This document shows positions 55,075 to 64,000 of a stretch of 64,000 nt of DNA, piece by piece; the stretch's first letter is position 1; each line of letters opens with the position of its first letter. The notes under the pieces are model-generated. The model did no database searches. It was not told the origin of the DNA and worked only from the letters and a program-made list of their open reading frames with translations. Location: the NCBI RefSeq assembly GCF_000023885.1, contig NC_013165.1:2790001-2854000 (forward strand), read 5' to 3'. Both the position numbers and the translations under genes were made by a program. This stretch comes from Slackia heliotrinireducens DSM 20476. GTDB taxonomy: Bacteria; Actinomycetota; Coriobacteriia; Coriobacteriales; Eggerthellaceae.

Positions 55075-56510
55075 TTCATCTCGAGAACATATCATTCGGG
55101 TACAAAGGGACCGACGCTACGGGCGCCAAGCTCTGCACGAGCGGCGTGCGGGATGTGAGCCTGCACGTGGGCCCGGGCGAGTTCGTCGTGGTGGCTGGCG
55201 GCTCCGGCTGCGGGAAAACCACCATAACGCGCCTGATCAACGGGCTGGTACCCCATTATTACGAGGGCGAGCTCGAAGGGCGCGCCCAGGTGTGCGGCCT
55301 GGATGTGCGCACGACCAAGATCAGCGACCTGTCGGCGCACGTGGGAAGCGTGTTCCAGAACCCGCGCAGCCAGTTCTTCAACGTGGACACCACTAGCGAG
55401 CTGGCCTTCGCCTCGGAGAACCGGTGCATCGACCCGGACCAGATACGCGCCGACATCAGGCGAGTCGTGGGCGAGATGAACCTGGAGCCCTTGATGGACC
55501 GTAGCATCTTCGCGCTTTCGGGCGGCGAGAAGCAGAAGGTCGCCTGCGCATCGGTTGCCGTGGCCGAACCGGAAATCGTCGTGTTGGATGAGCCGTCGTC
55601 CAACCTGGACACGGCTGGCATCGACGATCTGCGCAGCGTACTGGCCCTGTGGAAGAGCAAGGGCAAGACCATCGTGGTGGCCGAGCATCGGCTGTACTAC
55701 CTGGCCGACCTTGCAGACCGCCTGGTCATCATGAAGGAAGGCCGCATCGTTGAGGAGCTGGACGCCTCGCAGCTGGCATCCATGACCAGCAAGGACGCCT
55801 ATTCGCGCGAGCTGCGAGCCTTCGATGCCGTGGACATTCCAGCCGGCCTACTGGACCGTGACGCCAAGCGCGGGAACGCCGACACGCTCGTATGCCGTGA
55901 TTTCGAATTCCGATATCGCAACTCCGACAACGGCATCAGCATCCCGCACCTCGAATTCGGCGCAGGGCAGATCACGGCGATCGTCGGGCGCAACGGAACA
56001 GGCAAGAGCACCTTCGCCCATCTGCTGTGCGGCCTTTTGCGCAAGGGGCGCGGCACGGTCGAGTTCGGCGGACGCGTCTTCAAGCCGAAGGAGCGCACGC
56101 AGCTGTGCTACATGATCCTGCAGGACGTGAACCACCAGCTGTTTACCAGCAGCGTGCTTGAGGAGGTCGTGCTGAGCGCGCCCGCCGACATGCCGCCTGA
56201 CCAGGCTGAATCACGTGCAAGAGAGGTACTCGAGCAGCTGGATCTGGCCCATTTGGCCGACGTGCACCCTATGGCGCTTTCGGGCGGGCAGAAGCAACGC
56301 GTCGCCATAGCCAGCGGCGTCATGGCGGAAAACCCGGTGCTCATGTTCGACGAACCCACCAGCGGGCTCGACCTTCCCCACATGCGCCAGGTCGCGGACC
56401 TGCTGCGCACCCTGCGAGATGCAGGCAAGGTAGTCATCGTCATCACCCACGATACCGAGCTCATTCGCGAGGCGGCCGACCGCGTAGTGGAGCTGCCTGT
56501 TCGAAACTAG
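55071..56510 (+). CDS. ECF transporter fused double ATPase
   Basis: 479 aa with two complete ABC ATPase domains: G-G-S-G-C-G-K-T-T / L-S-G-G-E-K-Q-K / V-L-D-E-P-S and G-R-N-G-T-G-K-S-T / L-S-G-G-Q-K-Q-R / M-F-D-E-P-T. It replaces the usual EcfA1-EcfA2 pair. Powers the S/T components encoded upstream. Confidence 0.9.
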   Translation: MIHLENISFGYKGTDATGAKLCTSGVRDVSLHVGPGEFVVVAGGSGCGKTTITRLINGLVPHYYEGELEGRAQVCGLDVRTTKISDLSAHVGSVFQNPRSQFFNVDTTSELAFASENRCIDPDQIRADIRRVVGEMNLEPLMDRSIFALSGGEKQKVACASVAVAEPEIVVLDEPSSNLDTAGIDDLRSVLALWKSKGKTIVVAEHRLYYLADLADRLVIMKEGRIVEELDASQLASMTSKDAYSRELRAFDAVDIPAGLLDRDAKRGNADTLVCRDFEFRYRNSDNGISIPHLEFGAGQITAIVGRNGTGKSTFAHLLCGLLRKGRGTVEFGGRVFKPKERTQLCYMILQDVNHQLFTSSVLEEVVLSAPADMPPDQAESRAREVLEQLDLAHLADVHPMALSGGQKQRVAIASGVMAENPVLMFDEPTSGLDLPHMRQVADLLRTLRDAGKVVIVITHDTELIREAADRVVELPVRN

Positions 56511-56564
56511 CCTCAGATGCCGACAGCGCAGCGCGCACCCCGCCGAATCGCCTCGGCAGAGCCA

Positions 56565-56787
56565 TCCGTGCAACGAGAATCGGGATTTTTGTGCACTTAG
56601 GAGGATAATCTGCACGCAACCGCGTCATCTTCGCTTTTTAGTCAGTCTTATAGCAAACGTTACGCCACAATCTTGACTGCTCTGTGGCGTATCGTTTGCT
56701 GCTTCGACCATCAGAGGCATGCCGACGCGTGATTTGTTACAGATTATCCCCCTAAGTGCACACGAAAACCGATTCTCGTTGCACGGA
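56565..56787. repeat. ~220-bp nested inverted-repeat element, copy 1
   Basis: Outer arms: CCGTGCAACGAGAATCGG ... TGTGCACTTAGGAGGATAATCTG on the left are mirrored on the right up to 56787, about 45 bp with a few mismatches. Inner arms AGCAAACGTTACGCCACA / TGTGGCGTATCGTTTGCT (56651-56702) are nearly perfect. Related to 60505-60721. No open frame inside. The remainder of 56511-57007 holds nothing I recognise. Confidence 0.8.
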
Positions 56788-57007
56788 CACACATCATGGG
56801 GCGCCCATCCGTGTTGTCCACCGCCGTCGACACGAATTCGCCCCCCAACGACGGCGCGCACCATGTCTCCGGCCGCATAAACAATTCGCGCCATCGTCCT
56901 GCGACAATCGCATCATCGCCCTGCTGATCCGAGACACGAAAACCCCGCGCCAACATCCCTTGCGAGACGATGGCGCGGGGCGTCTTTCCGTCAGCTGTCT
57001 GGCGAGC

Positions 57008-57571
57008 TTACATCAGTTTCATGCCGGCGTCCCAGGCACCGCCGACCTCTTCGCCCACCACGCGGTAGATGCGGCGCGTGCTGTCGTAGACGATCGGGCG
57101 CATCTTGTCGAAGTCCACGCGGCCCTTCTCGTCAAGCACCGACTCGTCCACACGGGTGTTCACGATGCGGCCCACGATGCGCGCGCCGTGCTCGTCGCCC
57201 TGGACGTCCGTGACCTCGCACTCCATGGTCAGCGGGAACTCCTCGATGACCGGCGCGTCCACGAACTCGGACTTCGTGAAGGTCATGCCGGATGCGGCGG
57301 CCTTGTCAACCTTGTTGCCCGTGGCGATGCCGAAGTAGTCGGCCTCAACCACGTGCGCCGCGTCTGCCGGCGATACGGTGAACGCGCCCTTCTTCACGAT
57401 GTTGGCCGTGGTCTTGTGGTCGCCGATGTTGAAGCAGATCTCGTGGCGGCTGCACTCGCCCGCCCACGCCGCGTTCATGGCGTTCGGCACGCCGTTCTCG
57501 TCGTAGCTCGCGATGATGAACACCGACTGCGGGAACAGTTCGCCTGCGCTGCCCAGATTCTTGAATGCCAT
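57008..57571 (-). CDS. Flavin reductase-like FMN-binding split-barrel protein
   Basis: 187 aa: M-N-A-A-W-A-G-E-C and I-G-D-H-K-T-T-A-N-I are typical of the flavin reductase/DIM6 family that binds FMN. ATG at 57571 is supported by AAAGGA; upstream in-frame ATG lacks one. Electron partner unknown. Confidence 0.85.
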   Translation of the reverse strand: MAFKNLGSAGELFPQSVFIIASYDENGVPNAMNAAWAGECSRHEICFNIGDHKTTANIVKKGAFTVSPADAAHVVEADYFGIATGNKVDKAAASGMTFTKSEFVDAPVIEEFPLTMECEVTDVQGDEHGARIVGRIVNTRVDESVLDEKGRVDFDKMRPIVYDSTRRIYRVVGEEVGGAWDAGMKLM

Positions 57572-57705
57572 ACGTATCATCCTTTCAATCCGCTGTGGCT
57601 GACAATCATTCCAACAGGAGTATGATTCATCGCTAGAGCAGATGCTAGTACTGTCTTTCAAGATAGCGTATGGGCCAAGCGCAATGGCATGCCGAACGGC
57701 AACGC

Positions 57706-58203
57706 CTAACGCAGCCGATACTCCTCATTATCGGGTTCTGCTTCGAGCTCGGCGACGCGCTTTCGATAGGCCGCGGCCAAGATGGAAAGCACGGCAAAGC
57801 ACAAGCCACCTGCCATAAGAGTCACGAATGCACCTGCGGCGATGCAGCCGACAATCTTGTCGGGGAAGTTGCCGTACACCTGCATGAACATAACAAAGCC
57901 CGGCACCAAACCTGCGATGCAGGAAACAACAGCGTTAGTTTTGGCATCGGGGCGCAGTCTTCGGTCCCAGACGCCCTCGCGCATACATGCGACCGTCAAA
58001 TAGACTGCCAAAACCAATAACACGACCATCTCGCCCTTGGTGATGTCATAATCCGCGGGATACGCCACCCGCTGCACGATCAGCGCGACAAGGAGTCCCC
58101 AAAAGGCCAGCCAGCAGCCGTTACGTTCGATCCTGAGAAGCGTCTGCTCCTGACATTCGTCAAGGTAGCTATTCGTGAACTTAGTCTTGATTTTCGTCAT
58201 CAT
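57706..58203 (-). CDS. Polytopic membrane protein, DUF6773-like
   Basis: About 165 aa, four hydrophobic segments, with a short soluble lead containing C-Q-E-Q-T-L-L-R-I-E-R-N-G. It overlaps the end of the upstream XRE gene; GGGAGG 6 nt ahead of ATG 58203 supports the start. HTH-membrane pairs of this kind are common, function unknown. Confidence 0.75.
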   Translation of the reverse strand: MMTKIKTKFTNSYLDECQEQTLLRIERNGCWLAFWGLLVALIVQRVAYPADYDITKGEMVVLLVLAVYLTVACMREGVWDRRLRPDAKTNAVVSCIAGLVPGFVMFMQVYGNFPDKIVGCIAAGAFVTLMAGGLCFAVLSILAAAYRKRVAELEAEPDNEEYRLR

Positions 58204-58435
58204 CCTCATCCTCCCAAAACAGGTCGTTGAGCGTAACGCCGAGTGCTCTGCAAATTGATATGCAGAGTTTCAGCGAAGGGTTGAACTCCCCCGCCTCTAT
58301 CAGGCCGATAGTCTGCCTGGTCACCCCCGCCGCAAAGAGGTAGTCGAGGCCTGAACGCCTCTTCTCCGGGCGATACCGAAGCCGTTGCAAAGCCGTAGAG
58401 GCGGCTGGGTATGCCCTGGGAGAACTCCTGTACAC
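58181..58435 (-). CDS. Small XRE-family regulator
   Basis: 84 aa at most. The recognition part G-V-T-R-Q-T-I-G-L-I-E-A-G-E-F-N-P-S-L-K-L reads as a YozG-like XRE HTH. The first helix region is unusual for the family (R-P-E-K-R-R-S-G-L-D-Y-L), so a frameshift or divergent start is possible. Overlaps the membrane-protein gene that follows. Confidence 0.65.
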   Translation of the reverse strand: MYRSSPRAYPAASTALQRLRYRPEKRRSGLDYLFAAGVTRQTIGLIEAGEFNPSLKLCISICRALGVTLNDLFWEDEDDDENQD

Positions 58436-58532
58436 AAACCAACCTCAATCCCGGCAATCGCTCGCATGATTATTGAATCACTTGTTATACAATAGGAGAT
58501 ACGGTCGTGAAGCGTAGGAAGGGAGGCCTGCC

Positions 58533-59957
58533 ATGGGTAGCGTCGATACAACAGTCGAAACCCTGGACATGGACACGAAGAACCAGCATTTCGACCGCGA
58601 CCTGGGTAAAATCATGGCGTATCTGGAAGAGGGCGCCTACCTGAAAGCCCGCGACGTGCTTATGAACTACGTCGCCGCCGACATTGCCGAGATGCTCGAG
58701 GACATCCTGGAAGACCTCGGCATGGACAAGGCCGTGATCCTCTTTCGAATGCTTCCCAAAGACGTGTCCGTCGACGTGTTCTCGTACCTGCCCGGCGACG
58801 ACCAGGCCGACATCATCCAGGCCATCACCGATCGGGAAATCTCCTACATCATGAAGGAACTGGACTTCGACGATAAGATCGACGTGCTCGAGGAGCTGCC
58901 GGCCAACATCGTTTCGAGGATCCTGGAGAAGACGCCTAGGGACGAACGAAGGCTCATCAACGAATTCCTCAACTATCCCGAGGGCAGCGCCGGATCGTTG
59001 ATGACGCCCGAATACATCGCCTTGAGAGACGATATGACCGTGGCCGATGCCCTGGCCCACATCAAGCGGGTCGGCATGGACAGCGAGACCATCTACCTGT
59101 GCTACGTGAAACACGCCGACAGAAAGCTGGAAGGCATCGTTTCGCTGCGAACGCTGGTCATCTCGGATGACAGCAAGCTGGTCAGCGACCTGATGGAAAC
59201 CGACTACGTCTACCTGAACGTGTACGACGACCAGGAAGAGGTCGCGGAGGCCTTCAAGAAGTACGGTTTTCTGGCGATTCCGGTTGTCGACAACGAGCAT
59301 CGGCTGGTTGGCATCATCACCGTCGACGACGTCATGGACGTCATCGAGGAAGAGACCACCGAGGACATCGAGCGCATGGTCGGCGTTATGGGCGACGACG
59401 AGCGCAAGAAGTACCTGGACCTGGGTGTGTTCCGCCATGTGAAAAACCGCTTGCCGTGGCTGCTCTTCATGACGGTCGCCCTTATGGTCACGGGCAGCCT
59501 CATCAACCAGTTCGAATCCGTCCTGTCGCAAGTCATCGTGCTGGTTGGCTATCTGCCTCTGCTCATGGGAACGGGCGGCAACACAGGCACACAGACGGCG
59601 ACCCTCATCATCCGCGGACTTTCCTTGGACGAAGTCGACCTCAAGGACATCTTCAAAGTCCTCTGGAAGGAACTGCGCGTGAGCATCTGCCTGGGCGTCG
59701 TGCTCAGCGCCTTCAATTTCCTGAAGATCATCCTGATCGACCAGCAGCCCCCGCTGATCGGACTCACCGTCGCCATATCCATGATCCTGGTCGTCATGTT
59801 CGCGAAGCTGTTCGGCGGCACCCTTCCCATGGCTGCGAAGAAAATCGGCGTCGACCCCGCCCTTATGGCCACCCCGATGATCTCCTCCGTTACGGACATG
59901 GTTTCTTCGGTCATCTTCCTCTTCACCGCATCGATCCTGCTGGGCATTGCAATTTAA
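58533..59957 (+). CDS. mgtE: MgtE-type magnesium transporter
   Basis: 474 aa: N-terminal helical domain with E-M-L-E-D-I-L, two CBS domains (about residues 155-285) and a C-terminal five-helix membrane domain containing G-T-G-G-N-T-G-T-Q and P-x2-S/T-x-D near the end. Typical gated Mg2+ channel. ATG at 58533 follows GGGAGG. Confidence 0.95.
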   Translation: MGSVDTTVETLDMDTKNQHFDRDLGKIMAYLEEGAYLKARDVLMNYVAADIAEMLEDILEDLGMDKAVILFRMLPKDVSVDVFSYLPGDDQADIIQAITDREISYIMKELDFDDKIDVLEELPANIVSRILEKTPRDERRLINEFLNYPEGSAGSLMTPEYIALRDDMTVADALAHIKRVGMDSETIYLCYVKHADRKLEGIVSLRTLVISDDSKLVSDLMETDYVYLNVYDDQEEVAEAFKKYGFLAIPVVDNEHRLVGIITVDDVMDVIEEETTEDIERMVGVMGDDERKKYLDLGVFRHVKNRLPWLLFMTVALMVTGSLINQFESVLSQVIVLVGYLPLLMGTGGNTGTQTATLIIRGLSLDEVDLKDIFKVLWKELRVSICLGVVLSAFNFLKIILIDQQPPLIGLTVAISMILVVMFAKLFGGTLPMAAKKIGVDPALMATPMISSVTDMVSSVIFLFTASILLGIAI

Positions 59958-59996
59958 AGGCTGCGAGCAGGATTTTCGCGAAAACCCGCCATATGT

Positions 59997-60030
59997 GAAC
60001 GGGGGTCTGAAGTGTTTCAGGCCCCCGTTC
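59997..60030 (+). terminator. Terminator after mgtE
   Basis: GAACGGGGGTCTGAA / TTTCAGGCCCCCGTTC hairpin, 40 bp past the stop; T-run weak. Confidence 0.7.
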
Positions 60031-60065
60031 GTAATTTGTCCGACCCTGGCGTTCCCCACCAAAAG

Positions 60066-60545
60066 CCGGTGGTTACGTTCGTAGGCGAACCGAACAAGTC
60101 GATGATCCGCATGTTCGGCCAGTTCAAAGAGCGCGGCATCAAGATTGTCTACCGCTCGCTCAACCCCACTCCCGAAAACACCCGCGCCGCTGAAGAGGCC
60201 GGCGCTGACATCATCGTTGCCACAGGCTTCGACGAGGGCGGTACGCTTCCCAGCATGACGCTCGAGACATTCTCGATTGTTCCCTTGATCAAGGACACAG
60301 CGAAAAACGTCCCCGTGATGGCAGCGGGCGGTATTGCCGATCGTCGCGCATTCAACGCCGCCTTTGCCCTTGGTGCAGAAGGCGTGTACTGCGGCACCGC
60401 ATTCCTGATGTGCGAGGAGAGCCGCATGGCAAGCAACGTGAAGCAGACCCTGCTTTCTGCGAATGCCCGCGACGACACCCGCCACAGCCACGATTCTGCC
60501 GGCCATGCAACGGAAATCCGGATTCCGGAGCACTTGAGGGGATAA
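60066..60545 (+). pseudogene. Nitronate monooxygenase/FabK-like gene, both ends lost
   Basis: The readable middle matches an FMN-binding TIM barrel (E-A-G-A-D-I-I-V-A-T-G-F-D-E-G-G; V-P-V-M-A-A-G-G-I-A-D; G-A-E-G-V-Y-C-G-T-A-F). About 80-90 N-terminal residues are absent; the sequence upstream is the mgtE terminator. The C-terminus runs into repeat element 2 and stops. Not functional. Confidence 0.75.
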
Positions 60546-60721
60546 TCCGCGCAGAACCGCGCACGCAGCCGCCTTTGCCGACCATTGCTAAGCATGTTAC
60601 GCCTCACTTCAAACAAAAATGAGGCGTAACATAAGGCGATAGGCTTTCCGGTTGCTTGGAAAACAGCTAGGCGCGGCAGATTATCCCCTCAAGTGCTCCA
60701 TGTTCGAGTTTTTCGTTGCAC
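60505..60721. repeat. ~220-bp nested inverted-repeat element, copy 2
   Basis: Left TGCAACG ... GGAGCACTTGAGGGGATAAT and right ATTATCCCCTCAAGTGCTCC ... CGTTGCAC form the outer arms; inner perfect arms GTTACGCCTCA / TGAGGCGTAAC (60598-60632). Same architecture and shared words as 56565-56787. Overlaps the broken end of the preceding gene. Confidence 0.8.
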
Positions 60722-61027
60722 GACCGCGCCAATCAGCAGTCGACGAGCTCCTTGCGTTGCCCACTTGAGCCCGAACGGAAATGGTTGGGCTACTCGACGG
60801 TCACCATCAGACCATGCTTGAACACATAATCACTCAACTCGTTTCCGATGCCTGGGATGTCCGGGATGCTTCAGGTGGTCGAACCCAATCGCGCCCTTGC
60901 GGTCGCGCTCGTAGGGCCAATGGAGGCCCGCAATTCGCCACGAGACCAGAACATACACCCATACCACAACGAGTCTCGTGCCTTAGAATGATAGCCGGAT
61001 ACGAAAACCGGTCCTTGGAGAAAAGGC

Positions 61028-61594
61028 ATGGGAAAAGATTTGTCGGACATGACGCTGGAAGAGCTCTGGGAACTCTTCCCCATATCCCTCGTGGAGCATA
61101 ACGACGCATGGCGTCAGCAATATGCGGAGATAGCGTCCGACATCGCCGAGCTGCTGTCCGACTACCCAGTTGAGAGGATCAGCCACATTGGCAGCACCGC
61201 AGTGGACGGCATTTGGGCCAAAAACATTGTCGACGTCATGGTCGAGCTTTCCGCAGGCGCCGACATGAAGAAGGCGGCGGAAGCGCTGGAGGGCGCCGGC
61301 TTCATTATGATGTCGAACGAGGGGAATCGAATCTCCCTCAACCTCGGATACACGAAAGACGGCTTCGCCGAGAAGGTCTACCACGTCCACCTGCGGTGCA
61401 TCGGAGACAACGACGAGCTGTATTTTCGCGACTACCTCAACGCGCACCCCCAGACCGCCAAGGATTACGAGGCCTTGAAGCTTCGCCTTTGGAAACAGTT
61501 CGAGCACGACAGAAACGCATACACCGACGCAAAAGCCGAGTTCATCAAGGCGGTAACCGCCAAGGCCCGTGAAGAGCACGCGGGAAGGTACTGA
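61028..61594 (+). CDS. GrpB-family (UPF0157) nucleotidyltransferase-like protein
   Basis: 188 aa with I-S-H-I-G-S-T-A-V near residue 57 and I-V-D-V-M-V-E, hallmarks of the GrpB group of nucleotidyltransferase-fold proteins; role unclear. Confidence 0.88.
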   Translation: MGKDLSDMTLEELWELFPISLVEHNDAWRQQYAEIASDIAELLSDYPVERISHIGSTAVDGIWAKNIVDVMVELSAGADMKKAAEALEGAGFIMMSNEGNRISLNLGYTKDGFAEKVYHVHLRCIGDNDELYFRDYLNAHPQTAKDYEALKLRLWKQFEHDRNAYTDAKAEFIKAVTAKAREEHAGRY

Positions 61595-61736
61595 GCGCCC
61601 GCCTATGGGATCCAGGCCCATGAGAAAGCCCTGCCAACCTCCGCAATCATCCGAAAGAAACCTCCGCCCAGCCGCAACCTCGCCCAGGCATTACAATGCG
61701 GGAAGGGAAGCGTACGTCCTTAGAAATGATTGACCA

Positions 61737-62247
61737 TTGAAGCCGATATTCGTGAACCCGCAATGGCAAGGCGGTGCCGACCCCGTCACCCTGCAAGGCG
61801 CCATCGAACTCGAAAGGCTGTACCTCGGCGGCCGCGACTACAAGAAGATGCCCGTTTCTGAAGACGCCGAAACCCCCGCTTGCCTCGAAGGGCGGCATCA
61901 AAGGGTTCGACGTGCTCAGCATGCAGATGGGGAAAGCCGCCGAGCAGCTGGCCCAAGCCGCGCCTGACAAGTTGCTCATGCTCGGCGGTGGGTGCGATGC
62001 CGACCTTCCCGCAATCACGTACCTCAACAGCAGGTATGAAGGCAACCTCGCCATACTCTGGCTCGACGCGCACGGCGACCTAAACGCGCCGGTTCCCGCC
62101 GAAGGGGGCCTGAAGGCGAGCGAGCTTTTGGCCATACTGCGCTCTCCTTTGGGAAACGTCGTCGGCATGGGCATCTACGAGTATGCACCCGCAGGCAGGG
62201 TGGTTCCCCTGATGAAGGAAATCTTGGAAATCGGAATCGAGCTGTAG
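61737..62247 (+). pseudogene. Arginase/ureohydrolase-like gene, frameshifted and internally deleted
   Basis: The first ~45 codons (M-K-P-I-F-V-N-P-Q-W-Q-G-G) continue in another frame from about 61875 (G-G-I-K-G-F-D-V-L; L-W-L-D-A-H-G-D-L-N). The metal motif D-A-H-G-D is followed within a few codons by a stretch resembling the family C-terminus, so about 100 residues including the second metal motif are missing. Confidence 0.75.
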
Positions 62248-62454
62248 GCAACGACGGATCTGCGCAGCTCCATCGGTCATGCCCCTCGCCGAACGTCGTC
62301 CATCGGCGGACCTCGCCTTGCCCTACAACATGAGGCTCGCCGTTCGAACGACCGTCAGCGGCGGCAGAGCCCGAACAAGAAGACCCGACGTTCGCCCTCG
62401 CAAAGGCAAACGTCGTACTCGCATTGACGTGATTGTCCAATCCGTAGCGTTCAC

Positions 62455-62500
62455 AATGAAGAGGCCGCTCGGGATGTCCCGAGCGGCCTCTTTTGGTTCA
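62455..62500. terminator. Bidirectional intrinsic terminator
   Basis: GAGGCCGCTCGGGA-TG-TCCCGAGCGGCCTC (62461-62490) followed by TTTT; flanking AATGAA/TTCATT extends the stem. Serves metQ on the minus strand. Confidence 0.9.
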
Positions 62501-62524
62501 TTGTCTTTACCGTACTGCAGAAAT

Positions 62525-63379
62525 CTAGAACGCAGGGATGACAGCTCCGTCGTAGGTGTCGTTGATAAAGTCGCGCACCTTATCCGTTTCCAGCAGCTCG
62601 ACCATCTTCAGGATGGCCGGGTTGTTGGCATTGGCCTCGTTCACGCAAATGACGTTAGCGAACTGGGATTCGGTGGAATCTTCGCGCACCAGGTAATCGG
62701 TGGGGTCAAGGCCAGCCTCCAGAAGGCGGTTCGTATTGGTGATGTAGGCGTCGAAGTCCTGGCGCGTGTTCAGGATGACGTCGGCGTCCATGGCCACGAT
62801 CTCCAGATTCTTCGGGTTACTCTCGATGTAGCTCGTATCGGCGTTGGACAGGCTGATGTCGCTCTTCAGCGTAATCAGGCCAGCCTGTTCGAGGAGCTTC
62901 AGGCAGCGATACTGATTGGTGACGTCTTCCTTGATGGCGATTGTGGCGCCGTCGGGAAGCTCGTCGAGGCTAGAAAGGGTCTCGGAGCACATAACCAGCG
63001 GCTCCAAGTGAATAGAACCCAATCCTACCAGATGACCGTTATTAGAGGCGTTCCATTCGTCGAGGTACGGAACGTATGCGTCGTAATGGAAGTCGACGTC
63101 GCCGTTCTCGACTTGCTCGTTCCACGTGGCATCCCATTCCTCGGATACGATGTCGAGCTTGATGCCCTCAGCGGCCAGGTCGTCCTCGATGCAACGAAGG
63201 ATTTCTGCGTGCGGAGTCGCGTCGGCCAAGCAGGTCAGCGTAACCGTTCCGTCGGCGGACTCTTCACTTTCAGCCTCAGGTTTGTCGCTGGAGCCGCAGC
63301 CGGCAACAGTTGCCGCCAAAGCAACTGCGAAAGCCGAGCTCAAGAGCAATTTGACCATTTTGCTTTTTACAAGTTTCAT
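62525..63379 (-). CDS. metQ: MetQ/NlpA-type substrate-binding lipoprotein
   Basis: 284 aa with lipobox V-A-G-C-G near residue 28 and a NlpA-type binding domain (D-F-H-Y-D-A-Y, D-E-L-P-D-G-A-T-I-A-I, N-P-K-N-L-E-I). Usually binds methionine for the MetNI importer; the exact ligand cannot be read from sequence. It follows metI by 30 bp. Confidence 0.9.
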   Translation of the reverse strand: MKLVKSKMVKLLLSSAFAVALAATVAGCGSSDKPEAESEESADGTVTLTCLADATPHAEILRCIEDDLAAEGIKLDIVSEEWDATWNEQVENGDVDFHYDAYVPYLDEWNASNNGHLVGLGSIHLEPLVMCSETLSSLDELPDGATIAIKEDVTNQYRCLKLLEQAGLITLKSDISLSNADTSYIESNPKNLEIVAMDADVILNTRQDFDAYITNTNRLLEAGLDPTDYLVREDSTESQFANVICVNEANANNPAILKMVELLETDKVRDFINDTYDGAVIPAF

Positions 63380-63409
63380 CTCTTTCCTTTCGGTTGTTTA
63401 TTACCTATC

Positions 63410-64000
63410 TCAGAGCATCTTTCGACGCTTAAGAACCATACGTGCCATGCCTTCGAACATCAGTTGCACCAGCTCAGCGAACACAACCAGAATCAGCACC
63501 GTCGCAATAAGAATGTCGTAACGGAAGCGGTTGAATCCGTACTGCACCGCAATGTTGCCGATGCCACCCGCGCCGAACGCGCCCGCCAGGGCAGTCATGG
63601 ACAATATGGCGATCACAACCACGCCGAAGCTGCGGAAGATCGATGGCACCGCCTCAGGCAGCACCACCGTGAACATGATGCGTGTGTTGGAGGCGCCCAT
63701 AGCCTTTGCCGCTTCAATCTTGCCTCGGTCCACTTCGAGCAACGCCGTCTCGACGAGACGCGCGCACATAGGAATGCAGCTCATGGCCAAAGCAATGATG
63801 CAAGCGTTGGCACCGTAGCCCTTGCCCGTGATGGCACGAGCCAGCGGCAGCGTGAGGATAATCATGATCATCGAAGGCAGAGAGCGCAGCGCATTGATGA
63901 GCGCGCTCAGGGGCTGGTAGAACGCCGGCCGGGAATCAAGTCCCGTCGCGTTCGTCCATGCCAGTACGATACCGATCAGCGTTCCAAATCCGAACGTGAG
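63410..64000 (-). CDS. metI: MetI-type ABC permease (partial, cut by window edge)
   Basis: The open frame reaches the right edge and contains about 196 codons. The coupling motif E-A-A-K-A-M-G-A-S and V-V-L-P-E-A-V-P-S identify a methionine-type permease; multiple membrane segments. The start and the metN ATPase lie outside the window. Confidence 0.9.
   Translation of the reverse strand, partial: LTFGFGTLIGIVLAWTNATGLDSRPAFYQPLSALINALRSLPSMIMIILTLPLARAITGKGYGANACIIALAMSCIPMCARLVETALLEVDRGKIEAAKAMGASNTRIMFTVVLPEAVPSIFRSFGVVVIAILSMTALAGAFGAGGIGNIAVQYGFNRFRYDILIATVLILVVFAELVQLMFEGMARMVLKRRKML

Overview
The window looks like a chromosomal segment of an anaerobic, amino-acid-fermenting actinobacterium, most likely a member of the Coriobacteriia (Eggerthellaceae-like). 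This is an inference from the GC-rich coding style, the gene content (selenium-dependent glycine and betaine reductases, formate dehydrogenase, double-cubane-cluster proteins, ECF transporters) and the overall arrangement. No rRNA is present to settle taxonomy.

Positions 1-31,000 form a nearly continuous selenium island, mostly on the minus strand. It begins with thioredoxin reductase (partial). Next comes an operon reading YkvI-type transporter, grdX, grdE, grdB, preceded by a glycine riboswitch with its own terminator. A formate dehydrogenase operon follows (fdhA with selenocysteine, plus a NuoF-tail/GltD fusion). The selenocysteine machinery is complete: tRNA-Sec, selB, selA, and selD (itself a selenoprotein). 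A second grd pair (grdI/grdH, probably betaine reductase) sits beside a BCCT transporter. The island ends with a cluster encoding two double-cubane-cluster/2-hydroxyacyl-CoA dehydratase-like proteins, counting one located near 16 kb. It also encodes their activase, two DUF3343 proteins, a cysteine desulfurase-like PLP enzyme and YedF. Four genes (grdB, grdH, fdhA, selD) are read through an in-frame TGA. A short palindrome with core CGCGAT/CGCGGT recurs at six upstream regions of these operons, which suggests a shared regulator.

Positions 31,000-46,600 are accessory: a DUF1858/DUF2249 protein, a small metallophosphoesterase, an aminothiazoline-carboxylate hydrolase-like protein, a secreted cell-wall-binding protein with ten repeats, radical SAM, Nudix, an iron alcohol dehydrogenase and an Eis-like acetyltransferase. 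There is a patch of gene debris, and a small cluster of esterase, stand-alone adenylation domain and GNAT next to an HxlR regulator. A 29-bp GGGAC...GTCCC repeat family occurs here, including a perfect 90-bp palindrome.

Positions 46,600-64,000 carry an XRE membrane regulator, glutaminase, a lipoprotein, and a TetR-controlled transport operon (two ABC exporter-type half-transporters plus a complete ECF module). They also carry a flavin reductase, a small regulator/membrane pair, MgtE, GrpB, two pseudogenes, and the methionine-type ABC importer genes metQ and metI (partial). Two copies of an approximately 220-bp nested inverted-repeat element lie at 56.6 kb and 60.5 kb; the second one ends a broken nitronate-monooxygenase-like gene.
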